DNA from: Pelomonas parva
Lineage (GTDB): Bacteria > Pseudomonadota > Gammaproteobacteria > Burkholderiales > Burkholderiaceae_C
Length of the DNA: 64,000 nt
Direction of reading: 5' to 3'
NCBI RefSeq assembly: GCF_043555835.1
Contig: NZ_JBIGHV010000004.1
Location: forward strand, 124,001 to 188,000
Part shown: one piece after another, positions 40,736 through 50,372 of the stretch
Layout: every line of letters starts with the position of its first letter
Position numbering within the stretch: the stretch's first letter is position 1
Notes under the pieces: generated by a model
Told to the model about the DNA's origin: nothing
The model's database searches: none
The model's input: the letters and a program-made list of their open reading frames with translations, nothing else
Program-made: the position numbers and the translations under genes

Positions 40736-41347
40736 ATGAAAAAGCTCACCCTGACCCTGACCGCCGCCACCCTTGCCAGCCTGCTTGCCACCGGCTGCGC
40801 GCCGCTGCTGATCGGCGGCGCGATGGTGGGCGGCGTCAGCGTCGCCACCGACCGCCGCACCTCCGGCACCCAGCTGGAGGACGAGACCATCGAGGTCAAG
40901 GCCGGCGCCCGCCTGCGCGAGCAGCTCGGCGACAAGGTCCACATCAACGTCAACAGCTACAACCGCGTCGCGCTGATCACGGGCGAGGCCCGTACCGAGG
41001 CCGACCGGGCCGAGGTCGAGCGCATCGTCACTGGCGTCGAGAACGTCAGCCGGGTGATGAACGAAGTGGCCGTGACGATGCACAGCTCGTTGAGCACCCG
41101 CTCCAACGATGTCGTCATCAAGAGCAAGGTCAAGGCCCAGCTGATTGACGCACGGGACCTACACAGCAACGCCTTCTACGTGGTCGTCGAGCGCGGCGAG
41201 GTGTTCCTGCTGGGCCGCGTGACCGAGCGCGAAGCGGCTCGTGCGACGGAGATCGCGCGCCAGGTCGGCGGCGTCAAGAAGGTGGTGCGGTCGTTCGAGA
41301 TCATCAGCGAGGACGAGCTCGCTCGAACTCTCCCGAAGAAGTCGTGA
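40736..41347 (+). CDS. dolP: BON-domain lipoprotein (DolP/YraP type)
   Basis: A 203-residue outer-membrane lipoprotein. The lipobox is LATGC with Cys21, followed by GGAMVGGVSVATDRRTSGTQLEDETIE, and two BON domains (KVHINVNSYNRVALITGEARTEADRAEVERIVTGVENVSRV and LIDARDLHSNAFYVVVERGEVFLLGRVTEREAARATEIARQVGGVKKVV). DolP helps maintain outer-membrane integrity and BAM function in E. coli. It lies 17 bases after the SIS gene, completing the conserved block. Confidence 0.9.
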   Translation: MKKLTLTLTAATLASLLATGCAPLLIGGAMVGGVSVATDRRTSGTQLEDETIEVKAGARLREQLGDKVHINVNSYNRVALITGEARTEADRAEVERIVTGVENVSRVMNEVAVTMHSSLSTRSNDVVIKSKVKAQLIDARDLHSNAFYVVVERGEVFLLGRVTEREAARATEIARQVGGVKKVVRSFEIISEDELARTLPKKS

Positions 41348-41350
41348 GCG

Positions 41351-42241
41351 TCAGAGCCTCTTGATGAGGCTCGACGTGTCCCAGCGGTTCCCGCCCTGCG
41401 CCTGCACATCGGCGTAGAACTGGTCCACCAGCGCCGTCACCGGCAGGCGCGAACCATTGCGGCGCGCCTCGTCGAGCACGAGGCCGAGGTCCTTGCGCAT
41501 CCAGTCCACCGCGAAGCCGAAGTCGAACTTGCCCTCGACCATGGTCTTGCCGCGGTTGTCCATCTGCCAGCTCTGCGCCGCGCCCTTGCCGATGACGTCC
41601 AGCACCTGGGCCATGTCCAGGCCCGCGTTCTGGCCGAAGCGCACGGCCTCGGCCAGGCCTTGCACGAGGCCGGCGATGCAGATCTGATTGACCATCTTGG
41701 CCAGCTGGCCCGAGCCCGGGCCGCCCAGCAGCGTGACGGCCTTGGCGAAGGCGAGCGCGAGCGGCCTGGCGGCCTCGAAGGGCGCGGTCTCGCCACCGCA
41801 CATGACCGTCAGCGCGCCATTGACGGCACCCGCCTGGCCGCCGGAGACCGGGGCGTCGATGAAGTGCAGGCCACGCGCGGCGGCCACCGCCTGCAGCTCG
41901 CGCGCGACCGCAGCCGACGCTGTCGTGTGGTCCACGAACACCGCGCCCGCCGCCATACCGGCGAAGGCGCCGCTGTCGCCCAGCACGACCGAGCGCAGGT
42001 CGTCGTCGTTGCCGACGCAGCAGAACACGAATTCCGCGCCCTTGGCGGCCTCGGCCGGCGTCGCTGCGAAGGCGCCGCCGTATTCCTTGGCCCAGGCTTC
42101 GGCCTTGGCGACGGTGCGGTTGTAGACCGTCACCTGGTGCCCGGCGCGCGCCAGATGGCCGGCCATGGGATGGCCCATGACGCCCAGGCCCAGAAAGGCG
42201 ACGCGGCGCGAGGGAACGGGGTCGTAGCTGCGAGTGCTCAT
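41351..42241 (-). CDS. Beta-hydroxyacid dehydrogenase family protein (GlxR/MmsB-like)
   Basis: A 296-residue NAD(P)-dependent dehydrogenase related to tartronate-semialdehyde reductase and 3-hydroxyisobutyrate dehydrogenase. The Rossmann motif is FLGLGVMGHPMAGHLARAGHQVTVYNRT, the substrate motif DAPVSGGQAGAVNGALTVMCGG, and the catalytic Lys lies in GQLAKMVNQICIAG. It is convergent to dolP with a three-base gap and two bases from pilU on the same strand. Substrate unknown. Confidence 0.9.
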   Translation of the reverse strand: MSTRSYDPVPSRRVAFLGLGVMGHPMAGHLARAGHQVTVYNRTVAKAEAWAKEYGGAFAATPAEAAKGAEFVFCCVGNDDDLRSVVLGDSGAFAGMAAGAVFVDHTTASAAVARELQAVAAARGLHFIDAPVSGGQAGAVNGALTVMCGGETAPFEAARPLALAFAKAVTLLGGPGSGQLAKMVNQICIAGLVQGLAEAVRFGQNAGLDMAQVLDVIGKGAAQSWQMDNRGKTMVEGKFDFGFAVDWMRKDLGLVLDEARRNGSRLPVTALVDQFYADVQAQGGNRWDTSSLIKRL

Positions 42242-42243
42242 GT

Positions 42244-43380
42244 TCAGAGAATGGTCAGGTGTTCGGTGCCGGTGGACAGATCGCCGCTGCGCGCGCGTTC
42301 GCTGTTCAGCTTGATCTGCAGCCGCAGGTCGTTGACCGAGTCGGCGTTGCGCAGCGCGTCTTCGTAGGTCACCTTGCCGGACTCGTAGAGGTCGAACAGC
42401 GCCTGGTCGAAGGTCTGCATGCCCAGCTCGCGCGAGCGCTTCATCAGCTCCTTGATCTCGGTGATCTCGCCCTTGAAGATCAGGTCGGAAATCAGCGGCG
42501 TGTTCAGCAGGATCTCCACCGCCGCCACGCGGCCCTTGCCCTCGCGGCGCGGCAGCAGGCGCTGGCTGACCAGCGCGCGCAGGTTCAGCGAGATGTCCAT
42601 CAGCAGCTGCTGGCGGCGGTCCTCAGGGAAGAAGTTGATGATGCGGTCCAGCGCCTGGTTGGCGCTGTTGGCATGCAGCGTGGCCATGCACAGATGGCCG
42701 GTCTCGGCGAAGGCGATGGCATGGTCCATGGTCTCGCGGTCGCGCAGCTCGCCCATCAGGATGACGTCGGGCGCCTGGCGTAGGGAGTTCTTCAGCGCCG
42801 CCTCCCAGCTGTCGGTGTCGATGCCCAGTTCGCGCTGCGTGACGATGCAGTTCTTGTGCGGGTGGACGAACTCGATCGGGTCCTCGATGGTGACGATGTG
42901 GCCGTAGGTCGTCTCGTTGCGCTCGTCGATCATCGCGGCCAGCGACGTGCTCTTGCCCGAGCCCGTGGCACCCACGACGATGACCAGGCCGCGCTTGTGC
43001 TGCACCACCTCGCGCAGCACCGGCGGCAGGTCCAGCGACTCGATGGTGGGCAGCGTGGACGGGATGGTCCGCAACACCAGGCCGACCTGGCCCTGCTGGA
43101 TGAACGCATTGACGCGGAAGCGGCCGATGCCATGCGGCGAGATCGCGAAGTTGCACTCCTTCGTGCGCTCGAACTCGGCCGCCTGCTTGTCGTTCATGAT
43201 GGCGCGCGCCAGCTGCAGCGTGTGCTGGCCGGAGAGCGGCTGGGGCGACACCTTGGTCAGCTTGCCGTCCACCTTGATGGCGGGCGGGAACTCGGCCGTC
43301 AAGAAGAGGTCGGAGCCCTTGCGCGACAGCATCAGCCGCAGCAGGTCGTTGATGAACTTGGAGGCTTGATCGCGTTCCAT
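42244..43380 (-). CDS. pilU: Type IV pilus retraction ATPase PilU
   Basis: A 378-residue PilT-like hexameric ATPase. Walker A is GATGSGKSTSLAAM, the Asp box TIEDPIEF, Walker B VILMGELRDRETM, and the His box ETGHLCMATLHANSANQ. PilU assists PilT in retracting type IV pili at the inner membrane. It follows pilT with an 18-base gap and differs from PilT in the long C-terminal tail after SGKVTYEDAL. Confidence 0.95.
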   Translation of the reverse strand: MERDQASKFINDLLRLMLSRKGSDLFLTAEFPPAIKVDGKLTKVSPQPLSGQHTLQLARAIMNDKQAAEFERTKECNFAISPHGIGRFRVNAFIQQGQVGLVLRTIPSTLPTIESLDLPPVLREVVQHKRGLVIVVGATGSGKSTSLAAMIDERNETTYGHIVTIEDPIEFVHPHKNCIVTQRELGIDTDSWEAALKNSLRQAPDVILMGELRDRETMDHAIAFAETGHLCMATLHANSANQALDRIINFFPEDRRQQLLMDISLNLRALVSQRLLPRREGKGRVAAVEILLNTPLISDLIFKGEITEIKELMKRSRELGMQTFDQALFDLYESGKVTYEDALRNADSVNDLRLQIKLNSERARSGDLSTGTEHLTIL

Positions 43381-43398
43381 GGTGGTTTCCTTGTGCGA

Positions 43399-44442
43399 TC
43401 AGCCGGGGAAGTTCTCGGGGAACTTGGCCTTCGACCTCGCCTCGGCAGGCGAGATGATGTTGCGCCTCACCAGGTCCGTCAGGTTCTGGTCCAGCGTCTG
43501 CATGCCCTGCGAGTTGCCCGTCTGGATGGACGAGTACATCTGTGCCACCTTGTTCTCGCGGATGAGATTTCGGATGGCCGACGTGCCCAGCATGATCTCG
43601 TGCGCCGCGACGCGGCCGCTGCCGTCCTTCAGCTTGCACAGGCTCTGCGAGATGACGGCCACGAGCGACTCCGACACCATCGCCCGCACCATTTCCTTTT
43701 CGGCGGCGGGGAAGACGTCGACGATGCGGTCTACCGTCTTGGCGGCCGACGAGGTGTGCAGCGTGCCGAAGACCAAATGGCCCGTTTCGGCGGCCGTCAG
43801 CGCCAGGCGGATGGTTTCCAGGTCGCGCATTTCGCCGACGAGCACGCAGTCCGGGTCCTCACGCAGCGCCGAGCGCAAGGCGTTGGCGAACGAGTGGGTG
43901 TGCGGGCCGACCTCGCGCTGGTTGATCAGGCTCTTCTTGGACTCGTGCACGAACTCGATCGGGTCCTCGATGGTCAGGATGTGGCCGTACTCGTTTTCGT
44001 TGAGGTGGTTGACCATGGCCGCCAGCGTCGTGCTCTTGCCGGAGCCGGTCGGCCCGGTCACCAGCACCATGCCGCGCGGCTTGAGCGCCAGGTCGGCGAA
44101 GACCTTGGGCGCGGCCAGCTGCTCCAGCGACAGGATCTTGCTCGGAATCGTCCGGAACACGGCGCCCGCGCCGCGGTTCTGGTTGAACGCGTTGACGCGA
44201 AAGCGCGCCAGGCCCTGGATCTCGAAGGAGAAGTCGACCTCCAGCGTCTCCTCGTACATCTTGCGCTGGGTGTCGTTCATGATGTCGTACACCATGTCGT
44301 GGACCGCGCGGTGGTCCAGCGCCTCGACATTGATGCGGCGCACATCGCCATGCACCCGGATCATCGGCGGCAGGCCGGCCGAGAGGTGCAAGTCCGAGGC
44401 CTTGTTCTTGACCGAAAATGCCAGCAGCTGAGTGATGTCCAT
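43399..44442 (-). CDS. pilT: Type IV pilus retraction ATPase PilT
   Basis: A 347-residue retraction ATPase. Walker A is GPTGSGKSTTLAAM, the Asp box TIEDPIEFVH, Walker B VLVGEMRDLETI, the His box ETGHLVFGTLHTSSA, and the C-terminal region has the AIRNLIRENK motif important for retraction. PilT powers twitching motility and DNA uptake. Its start lies 26 bases from the divergent yggS, so promoters of both genes must overlap. Confidence 0.97.
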   Translation of the reverse strand: MDITQLLAFSVKNKASDLHLSAGLPPMIRVHGDVRRINVEALDHRAVHDMVYDIMNDTQRKMYEETLEVDFSFEIQGLARFRVNAFNQNRGAGAVFRTIPSKILSLEQLAAPKVFADLALKPRGMVLVTGPTGSGKSTTLAAMVNHLNENEYGHILTIEDPIEFVHESKKSLINQREVGPHTHSFANALRSALREDPDCVLVGEMRDLETIRLALTAAETGHLVFGTLHTSSAAKTVDRIVDVFPAAEKEMVRAMVSESLVAVISQSLCKLKDGSGRVAAHEIMLGTSAIRNLIRENKVAQMYSSIQTGNSQGMQTLDQNLTDLVRRNIISPAEARSKAKFPENFPG

Positions 44443-44468
44443 GGTGTACCTGTGAAGCTCGGTTGATT

Positions 44469-45137
44469 ATGGCCATCTCAGATTCCCTCCAAGTCACCAA
44501 AACACGGATCACTGCGGCATGTGTCGCGGCCGGCCGTGCGCCCGATTCCGTCAGCCTTCTGGTTGTCAGCAAGACCTTCCCCGGCTCGGCAGTTCGCGAA
44601 GCCTTCGCGGCCGGCGCCCGCGCCTTTGGCGAAAACTACGTGCAGGAAGGCCTGGCCAAGGCGCAAGAACTGGCGGATCTCCCCATCGAGTGGCATTTGA
44701 TCGGCCCGCTGCAGTCCAACAAGACGCGGCCCGTGGCCGAAGCCTTCGCCTGGGTGCATTCGGTGGACCGGCTGAAGGTGGCGCAGCGCCTGTCCGAGCA
44801 GCGCCCGGCCGAGATGCCGCCGCTGAACATCTGCCTGCAGGTCAACATCAGCGGCGAGGCCAGCAAGAGCGGGCTGCTGCCGGCCGAGGTCGCCGCGCTG
44901 GCACACCAGGTCGCCGCCCTTCCCCGCGTCACGCTGCGCGGCCTGATGGCCGTGCCCGAGCCAGGCCCGGGCGCGCTGGCCCAGCATCGGGTGATGGCGG
45001 CGCTGTTCGAGGCGCTGAAGGCGGAGGGCCTGGCACTGGACACCTTGTCGCTGGGCATGAGCGCCGACCTCGAAGACGCCATCCAGGCCGGCTCGACGAT
45101 GGTGCGCGTCGGCTCGGCCATCTTCGGCGCGCGGTGA
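44469..45137 (+). CDS. yggS: PLP homeostasis protein (YggS/PLPBP family)
   Basis: A 222-residue pyridoxal-phosphate-binding protein with a single alanine-racemase-like barrel. The PLP Lys is in LLVVSKTFP, with AFGENYVQEGLAKA, WHLIGPLQSNKTR, VHSVDRL, LQVNISGEASKSGL and SLGMSADLEDAIQAGSTMVRVGSAIFG. It balances vitamin B6 and amino-acid pools and has no known enzymatic turnover. Location divergent from pilT is conserved in many proteobacteria. The stop overlaps the GTG start of the MocR gene, itself a PLP protein. Confidence 0.95.
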   Translation: MAISDSLQVTKTRITAACVAAGRAPDSVSLLVVSKTFPGSAVREAFAAGARAFGENYVQEGLAKAQELADLPIEWHLIGPLQSNKTRPVAEAFAWVHSVDRLKVAQRLSEQRPAEMPPLNICLQVNISGEASKSGLLPAEVAALAHQVAALPRVTLRGLMAVPEPGPGALAQHRVMAALFEALKAEGLALDTLSLGMSADLEDAIQAGSTMVRVGSAIFGAR

Positions 45138-46543
45138 GCGGCGACGCGCCGCTGTATCGCCGGCTGGCCGACGAACTGGCCCAGTTGATCCAAAGCGGCG
45201 CGCTGCGCCCGGGCGACCGCCTGCCCTCGGTGCGCCAGACCCAGGCCAGCCGCAGCTGCAGCGCCTCCACCGTCTTCCAGGCCTACCACCTGCTCGAAGC
45301 GCGCGGGCTGATCCGCGCGGCCGAGCGGTCCGGCTACTTCGTCGCACCGGCCACCGCACTGCCGGCGGCCCGCGCGCTGGAGCCGCAGCCGGTCGCCGTC
45401 AGCGAGCTGGTCTTCCAGCTGCTCGGCACCGGCGGGCAGGCCATCCACGCGCCGCTGGGTTCGGCCTTCGCCAGCCCCACGCTGTTTCCTTTCGACAAGC
45501 TGCGCAGCGCGCTCACCGCCGGCAGCCGCCGCCTGGACCCGGCCGAGCTGACCCAGCAACTGCCCGGCGGCCATGAAGGGCTGCGCCGCCAGATCGCGCT
45601 GCGCTATCTGCGCCTCGGCATGAGCGTGACGCCCGACGAGATTGTGCTGACCGATGGCGCGCTGGAGGGGCTGAACCTGTCGCTGCAACTGCTGACCCGG
45701 CCGGGCGACGCGGTGCTGGTGGAGGCGCCCTGCTTCTACGCCGCGCTACAGGCGCTCGAACGTCTGGGGCTGCGCGCGGTCGAGGTGCCGACCGACCCGA
45801 CCGAAGGCGCCGACCTGGATGCGATGGCCGCGCTGATCGCCCGCCACGCGCCTGCGGCGTGCTGGCTGATGACCAACTTCCAGAACCCGCTCGGCAGCTT
45901 GATGCCGCCTGCAGCGAAGCGCGCGTTGGTAGAGCTGTTGGAGGGCCACGGCATCCCGCTGATCGAGGACGACGTCTACGCCGAGCTGCAGCACACGGGC
46001 ACGCCGCCGCTGCCCGCCAAGGCGCACTCGACACGCGGCGAGGTGCTGCACGCCGGCTCGTTTGCCAAGACGCTGGCGCCGGGCTATCGCGTCGGCTGGG
46101 TGGCTGCCGGCCGCTTCGCACCGGCGCTGCGGCGGGCCAAGCTGAGCCAGAGCCTGTCGGGTTCCTGGCCGGCGCAGGCCGCCATTGCGCAGTACCTGGA
46201 AGGCGGCGACTACGATCGCCACCTGCGCGCACTGCGCCGGGCGCTGGCGTCGCAGCAGCGGGCGTTACGGGCGGCGGTGCTGCAACACTTTCCGGCGGGC
46301 ACCGAGGTCACGGCCCCGAAAGGCGGCTACTTCCTGTGGGTGACGCTGCCGCCCGGGCACGACAGCATGGCCCTGCAGCGCGCCGCACTGCTGGAGGGCA
46401 TCAGCCTGGCACCCGGCCCGCTGTTCTCGGCCAGCGGCGGCTTTGCCCACTGCCTGCGCCTGAACAGCGGCCAGCCCTGGACACCCGCGCTCGCCGCCGC
46501 CGTGGCGCGGCTGGGCGAACTGCTACGGTCGCAGACGGCCTGA
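45134..46543 (+). CDS. MocR-type GntR regulator with aminotransferase domain
   Basis: A 469-residue protein with an N-terminal GntR winged helix (LYRRLADELAQLIQSGALRPGDRLPSVRQTQASRSCSASTVFQAYHLLEARGLI, about 6-60) and a fold-type I aminotransferase domain whose PLP Lys lies in HAGSFAKTLAPGYRVGW. The start is GTG at 45134, overlapping the yggS stop. MocR regulators sense PLP or amino acids and control B6 or transport genes. Coupling to yggS suggests a PLP-related role; the targets are unknown. Confidence 0.9.
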   Translation: MSGDAPLYRRLADELAQLIQSGALRPGDRLPSVRQTQASRSCSASTVFQAYHLLEARGLIRAAERSGYFVAPATALPAARALEPQPVAVSELVFQLLGTGGQAIHAPLGSAFASPTLFPFDKLRSALTAGSRRLDPAELTQQLPGGHEGLRRQIALRYLRLGMSVTPDEIVLTDGALEGLNLSLQLLTRPGDAVLVEAPCFYAALQALERLGLRAVEVPTDPTEGADLDAMAALIARHAPAACWLMTNFQNPLGSLMPPAAKRALVELLEGHGIPLIEDDVYAELQHTGTPPLPAKAHSTRGEVLHAGSFAKTLAPGYRVGWVAAGRFAPALRRAKLSQSLSGSWPAQAAIAQYLEGGDYDRHLRALRRALASQQRALRAAVLQHFPAGTEVTAPKGGYFLWVTLPPGHDSMALQRAALLEGISLAPGPLFSASGGFAHCLRLNSGQPWTPALAAAVARLGELLRSQTA

Positions 46544-46588
46544 TCTGCGCCTTACGCCGGCCCGCCGGCCCAGGCAAGATGACGGGCC

Positions 46589-47281
46589 ATGCGCTCAACG
46601 ATCCGCTCCCTCGCCGCCACGCTTTGCCTCGTCGCCACAGCGGCGCACGCCCAGCCCGTCCCCGACACCCTTGCACAACGCGCGATGGCCTGCACCGGCT
46701 GCCATGGCAAGGAAGGCCGCGCCGCGCCGGACGGCTACTACCCGCGCCTGGCGGGCAAGCCGGCCGGCTATCTGTACAACCAGTTGCTGAATTTCCGTGA
46801 CGGCCGGCGCGACTACGGGCTGATGAGCGAGCTGATCGCGCCGCTGTCCGACGCCTACCTGAAGGAGCTAGCCGGCCACTTCGCGTCGCTGGATCTGCCC
46901 TACCCGCCACCGCAGCCGCCCAAGCTGCCCGCGCCGGAGCTGGCCCGCGCCGAGGCGCTCATCCGCAACGGCGACGCGGCTCGCAAGCTGCCCGCCTGCA
47001 CCGCCTGCCACGGCGAGCGGCTGACCGGCGCGCAGCCGGCCGTGCCGGGCCTGCTGGGGCTGTCGCGCGACTACCTGAACGGCCAGCTCGGCGCCTGGCG
47101 CAGCGGCCAGCGGCGGGCGCAGGCGCCCGATTGCATGCAGCACATCGCCCAGGCGCTGACCAGCGCCGAGATCAACGCGCTGACGCACTACCTCGCCGGC
47201 CAGCCACTGCCCGCCGACCCACACCCCGCAGCCGCGCCACCCAGCCCGGCGCCGATGCGCTGCGGAGGTGTGGCGCCATGA
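46589..47281 (+). CDS. Dihaem cytochrome c (c4-like)
   Basis: A 230-residue periplasmic protein with signal peptide MRSTIRSLAATLCLVATAAHAQ. Two haem motifs, CTGCH and CTACH, lie in two similar domains, each with a later Met candidate. The fold is that of cytochrome c4-type or related tandem cytochromes. Its stop overlaps the start of the three-haem cytochrome by four bases. The pair probably passes electrons from a periplasmic dehydrogenase to the terminal oxidase; no dehydrogenase is adjacent. Confidence 0.9.
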   Translation: MRSTIRSLAATLCLVATAAHAQPVPDTLAQRAMACTGCHGKEGRAAPDGYYPRLAGKPAGYLYNQLLNFRDGRRDYGLMSELIAPLSDAYLKELAGHFASLDLPYPPPQPPKLPAPELARAEALIRNGDAARKLPACTACHGERLTGAQPAVPGLLGLSRDYLNGQLGAWRSGQRRAQAPDCMQHIAQALTSAEINALTHYLAGQPLPADPHPAAAPPSPAPMRCGGVAP

Positions 47282-48567
47282 AGCGGCTGCTGATCGCGCT
47301 GGCCCTGCTCGCCATGCCCGCTGTCGTCGCCTTCGGCCTGCTGGCCTGGCAGCGCAACCTGACCGACGCCACGCCGCCATCCACGACCCCCGTGAGCCTC
47401 GAACGCGGCGCCTACCTGGCGGCGGTGGGCAACTGCGCCGGCTGCCACACCGCGCGGGGCGGCGAGCGCCTGGCCGGCGGCCGGCCTATCCCCACGCCTT
47501 TCGGCACCGTGTTCTCGTCCAACCTGACGCCGCATGCCAGCGGCCTGGCCGACTGGAGCGGCGACGACTTCTGGCGCGCGCTGCACCTCGGGCAGAGCCG
47601 CGATGGCCGGCTGCTGGCGCCGGCCCATCCCGTCACCAACACCACGCTGGTGACACGCGAGGACGCCGACTCGCTGCATGCCTGGCTGCAGGCCCAGCCG
47701 CCCGTGGCCGCCGAGCGCCGCGCGCATGAACTGCGCTGGCCTTGGAACGGCGAGCTGACCAGCCAGCTCGCCGTCGCTGCCTGGCGGGCGCTGTACTTCA
47801 AGCCGGGCGTCTACCAGCCCGACCCGGCGCGGGACGCCGCCTGGAACCGCGGCGCCTACCTGAGCCAGGGCCTGGCCCATTGCAGCGCCTGCCATGCCAG
47901 CCGCGGCGTGCTGGGCGGCGACGGCGGCGCGGCGGACTTCCGCGGCGGCCTGCTCGCCGGCCTGGGCTGGGTGGCGCCCTCGCTGCTGGACCCGCTGGAG
48001 GCCGGCGTGCAGCGCTGGCCGGACGCGACGCTGCAGCGCTGGCTGCGCGACGGGCAGGCGCAAGGCCACACGGCACAGGGGCCGATGGCCGAGGTCGTGC
48101 TCGGCAGCACGGCGGCGCTGAACGACGCCGACCTTGCCGCCATGAGCGCCTATCTGCGCGCACTCCCCGAACAGACCGTCGCCCGGCCTCCGGCCGTCGA
48201 CCCCGACCCGCGCCGCCGCGAGCGTGGCGCTCGCCTGTACCGCGACCACTGCATCGCCTGCCACGGCGAGCAGGGCGAGGGCCGCCGCAATGACGCCGGA
48301 GAAATGGCCTACCCGCCGCTGGCCGGCAGCCGCCTGGTGACCCAGGCCAGCGCCGCCAACCTGATCCGCGTCATCGAGCGCGGCGGCTTCGCGCCGGCCA
48401 CGCCGGGCCAGCCCCGCCCCTACGGCATGCCGCCCTTTGCCGGCGTGCTCGGGGCGGACGAACTGGCCGCGCTGGCGAGCCACTTGCGGCAGTCCTGGGG
48501 CCATGCCGCTGGCGAGGTCGACGCCGTCGAAGTGCTGCGTTTGCGGGCAGCGGCCGCCGCGCGCTGA
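47278..48567 (+). CDS. Trihaem cytochrome c (alcohol/gluconate dehydrogenase subunit type)
   Basis: A 429-residue protein with an N-terminal membrane or signal segment (MKRLLIALALLAMPAVVAFGLLAW) and three haem motifs: CAGCH, CSACH and CIACH. Order and spacing match the cytochrome c subunit of membrane-bound alcohol, gluconate or aldehyde dehydrogenases. It is coupled by a four-base overlap to the dihaem cytochrome. The catalytic partner is not in this window. Confidence 0.92.
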   Translation: MKRLLIALALLAMPAVVAFGLLAWQRNLTDATPPSTTPVSLERGAYLAAVGNCAGCHTARGGERLAGGRPIPTPFGTVFSSNLTPHASGLADWSGDDFWRALHLGQSRDGRLLAPAHPVTNTTLVTREDADSLHAWLQAQPPVAAERRAHELRWPWNGELTSQLAVAAWRALYFKPGVYQPDPARDAAWNRGAYLSQGLAHCSACHASRGVLGGDGGAADFRGGLLAGLGWVAPSLLDPLEAGVQRWPDATLQRWLRDGQAQGHTAQGPMAEVVLGSTAALNDADLAAMSAYLRALPEQTVARPPAVDPDPRRRERGARLYRDHCIACHGEQGEGRRNDAGEMAYPPLAGSRLVTQASAANLIRVIERGGFAPATPGQPRPYGMPPFAGVLGADELAALASHLRQSWGHAAGEVDAVEVLRLRAAAAAR

Positions 48568-48780
48568 CATGTAACGGCACCGGGGCGCCGGGCCGTCGTG
48601 AACGACTTCACGGCGAGCGTGAGGACACGGGAAGCAAATCGTCACAGGTCGCGACACACTGCGCGGCGGCCCGTCGCTGGGGCAGCCCAAAGAAGGGCAT
48701 GCGGGCCTAAAGTTCATCTTGGACTGCACTGCGGCGACCTGCCGCCGATACCCGAAGACCACGACAAGGAATAGAACTGA

Positions 48781-50337
48781 ATGAACTTCCTGACGCAACT
48801 GCGCATCGGCCAGCGCCTCTTCGTGAGCTTCGGCCTGCTGATCCTGCTGTTGATCGCGATCGGCTTCTATGGCGCCACCAACGCCAACCGCCTGGCCGGT
48901 GACCTGGACCGCACGGCCAACACCAGCCTGGTCAAGATCGCCTCGGCCAACGCGCTTGAAAGCCAGGTCAACATCATTGCCCGCGCTGTGCGCGACCTGC
49001 TGCTGCTGGACACCGCCGGTGCCATCAAGAAGCAGAAGACAGCGATCGTCGGCGCGGTGGAAGAAACCGAGAAGCAGCTGACCAGCCTGGAGGCTGCGGC
49101 CGCAGCGGCCAACGACGACACCGAGAAGGCGGTCGTCGCCGAAGTGCGCGCCCACAAGACCAAGTTCCTCGCCGCGCTGGAAAAGTTCCAGAAGATCCAG
49201 ACCGACGGCAGCCCCGACGAAGCCCGCGAAAGCCTGATCACCGACCTGCGCCCCGCCCAGACGGCGCTGCAGGACGGCCTGAAGAAGCTGGTCGACATGC
49301 AGTTCGATAGCGCCAAGGCACTCGCCGTCTCAGGCGGCGAGCTGGCCCGTTCCTCGGTCCTGCTGACGGCCGGCTTGGTCGTCGTCGCTGCGGCCCTGGG
49401 CTTCGGTGCCTTTCTGCTGATCTCGCGCTCCATCGTCGGTCCGGCCCGCAAGGCCCAACACGCCGCCGAGGCCATTGCCGCCGGTGACCTGACGCAAGAC
49501 ATCCAGGTCGAAGGCCGCGACGAGCTGAGCCAGATGCTGCAGGCCATGAAGGACATGCAGTTGGCGCTGTCGGGCGTCGTGCGCGACGTGTCCACCGCCG
49601 CCAGCGAGGTGGCCTCGAACTCCGGTTCCATCGCCGACAGCAACTCAAACCTGGCCGAGCGCACCACGCGCTCCGCCGCCAGCCTGCAGAACACCGCCGC
49701 CTCGGTGGAAGAGATCGCCTCCACGCTGAAGGGCGCCAGCGACCTGACCCGCCGCGCCGCCGGCATCGCCGTGACGGCCCGCCAGGCCGCCAGCAACGGT
49801 GGCGCCGTCGTCTCCAAGGTCGTCGAGACCATGGAAGAGATCAGTGCCAGCTCCAAGAAGATCGGCGACATCATCGGCGTCATCGACGGCATCGCCTTCC
49901 AGACCAACATCCTGGCGCTGAACGCCGCCGTTGAAGCCGCGCGTGCCGGCGAACATGGCCGCGGCTTCGCCGTGGTGGCCGCCGAAGTGCGCGCGCTGGC
50001 TCAACGCTCGGCCGGCGCCGCCAAGGAGATCAAGGTGCTGATCCAGGAATCAACCGTCAAGGTCGAGAACGGCACCACACTGGTCAACAACGCCGGCGTG
50101 ACCATCCGCAGCGTCGTCGACGAAGTCAACAACATGGGCCAGCTGATCGAGGAGATCTCGCACTCGGCCCAGGAGCAGGCCACGGGCGTGGGCGTCGTCA
50201 ACGGCGCGATGAACGAGCTGGACAAGGCCACGCAGCAGAACACGACGCTGGTCGGCGACCTCAGCCGCTCGGCCGACGCGCTGCGCGACAGCTCGACCCG
50301 GCTCATCGAGGCGGTTGGCTTCTTCCGCGCCGCCTGA
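48781..50337 (+). CDS. Methyl-accepting chemotaxis protein
   Basis: A 518-residue chemoreceptor. TM1 is at about 12-30, a periplasmic four-helix-bundle sensor spans about 31-188, TM2 is near 190-212, a HAMP domain follows (AEAIAAGDLTQDIQVEGRDELSQMLQAMKDMQ), and the signalling hairpin tip reads IDGIAFQTNILALNAAVEAARAGEHGRGFAVVAAEVRALAQRSA. It ends in VGFFRAA without a CheR-binding pentapeptide. It senses an unknown ligand and signals to CheA/CheW encoded elsewhere. Confidence 0.95.
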   Translation: MNFLTQLRIGQRLFVSFGLLILLLIAIGFYGATNANRLAGDLDRTANTSLVKIASANALESQVNIIARAVRDLLLLDTAGAIKKQKTAIVGAVEETEKQLTSLEAAAAAANDDTEKAVVAEVRAHKTKFLAALEKFQKIQTDGSPDEARESLITDLRPAQTALQDGLKKLVDMQFDSAKALAVSGGELARSSVLLTAGLVVVAAALGFGAFLLISRSIVGPARKAQHAAEAIAAGDLTQDIQVEGRDELSQMLQAMKDMQLALSGVVRDVSTAASEVASNSGSIADSNSNLAERTTRSAASLQNTAASVEEIASTLKGASDLTRRAAGIAVTARQAASNGGAVVSKVVETMEEISASSKKIGDIIGVIDGIAFQTNILALNAAVEAARAGEHGRGFAVVAAEVRALAQRSAGAAKEIKVLIQESTVKVENGTTLVNNAGVTIRSVVDEVNNMGQLIEEISHSAQEQATGVGVVNGAMNELDKATQQNTTLVGDLSRSADALRDSSTRLIEAVGFFRAA

Positions 50338-50372
50338 ACCCGCACCCCCATCGTTTCGACCCGAGGTCTGCC

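Noticed and set aside
48708..48750. Sigma-28 promoter before the chemoreceptor gene (TAAAGTTC and GCCGATA).
   Set aside because: Both half-sites are present but 28 bases apart instead of about 11, so they cannot form one promoter.
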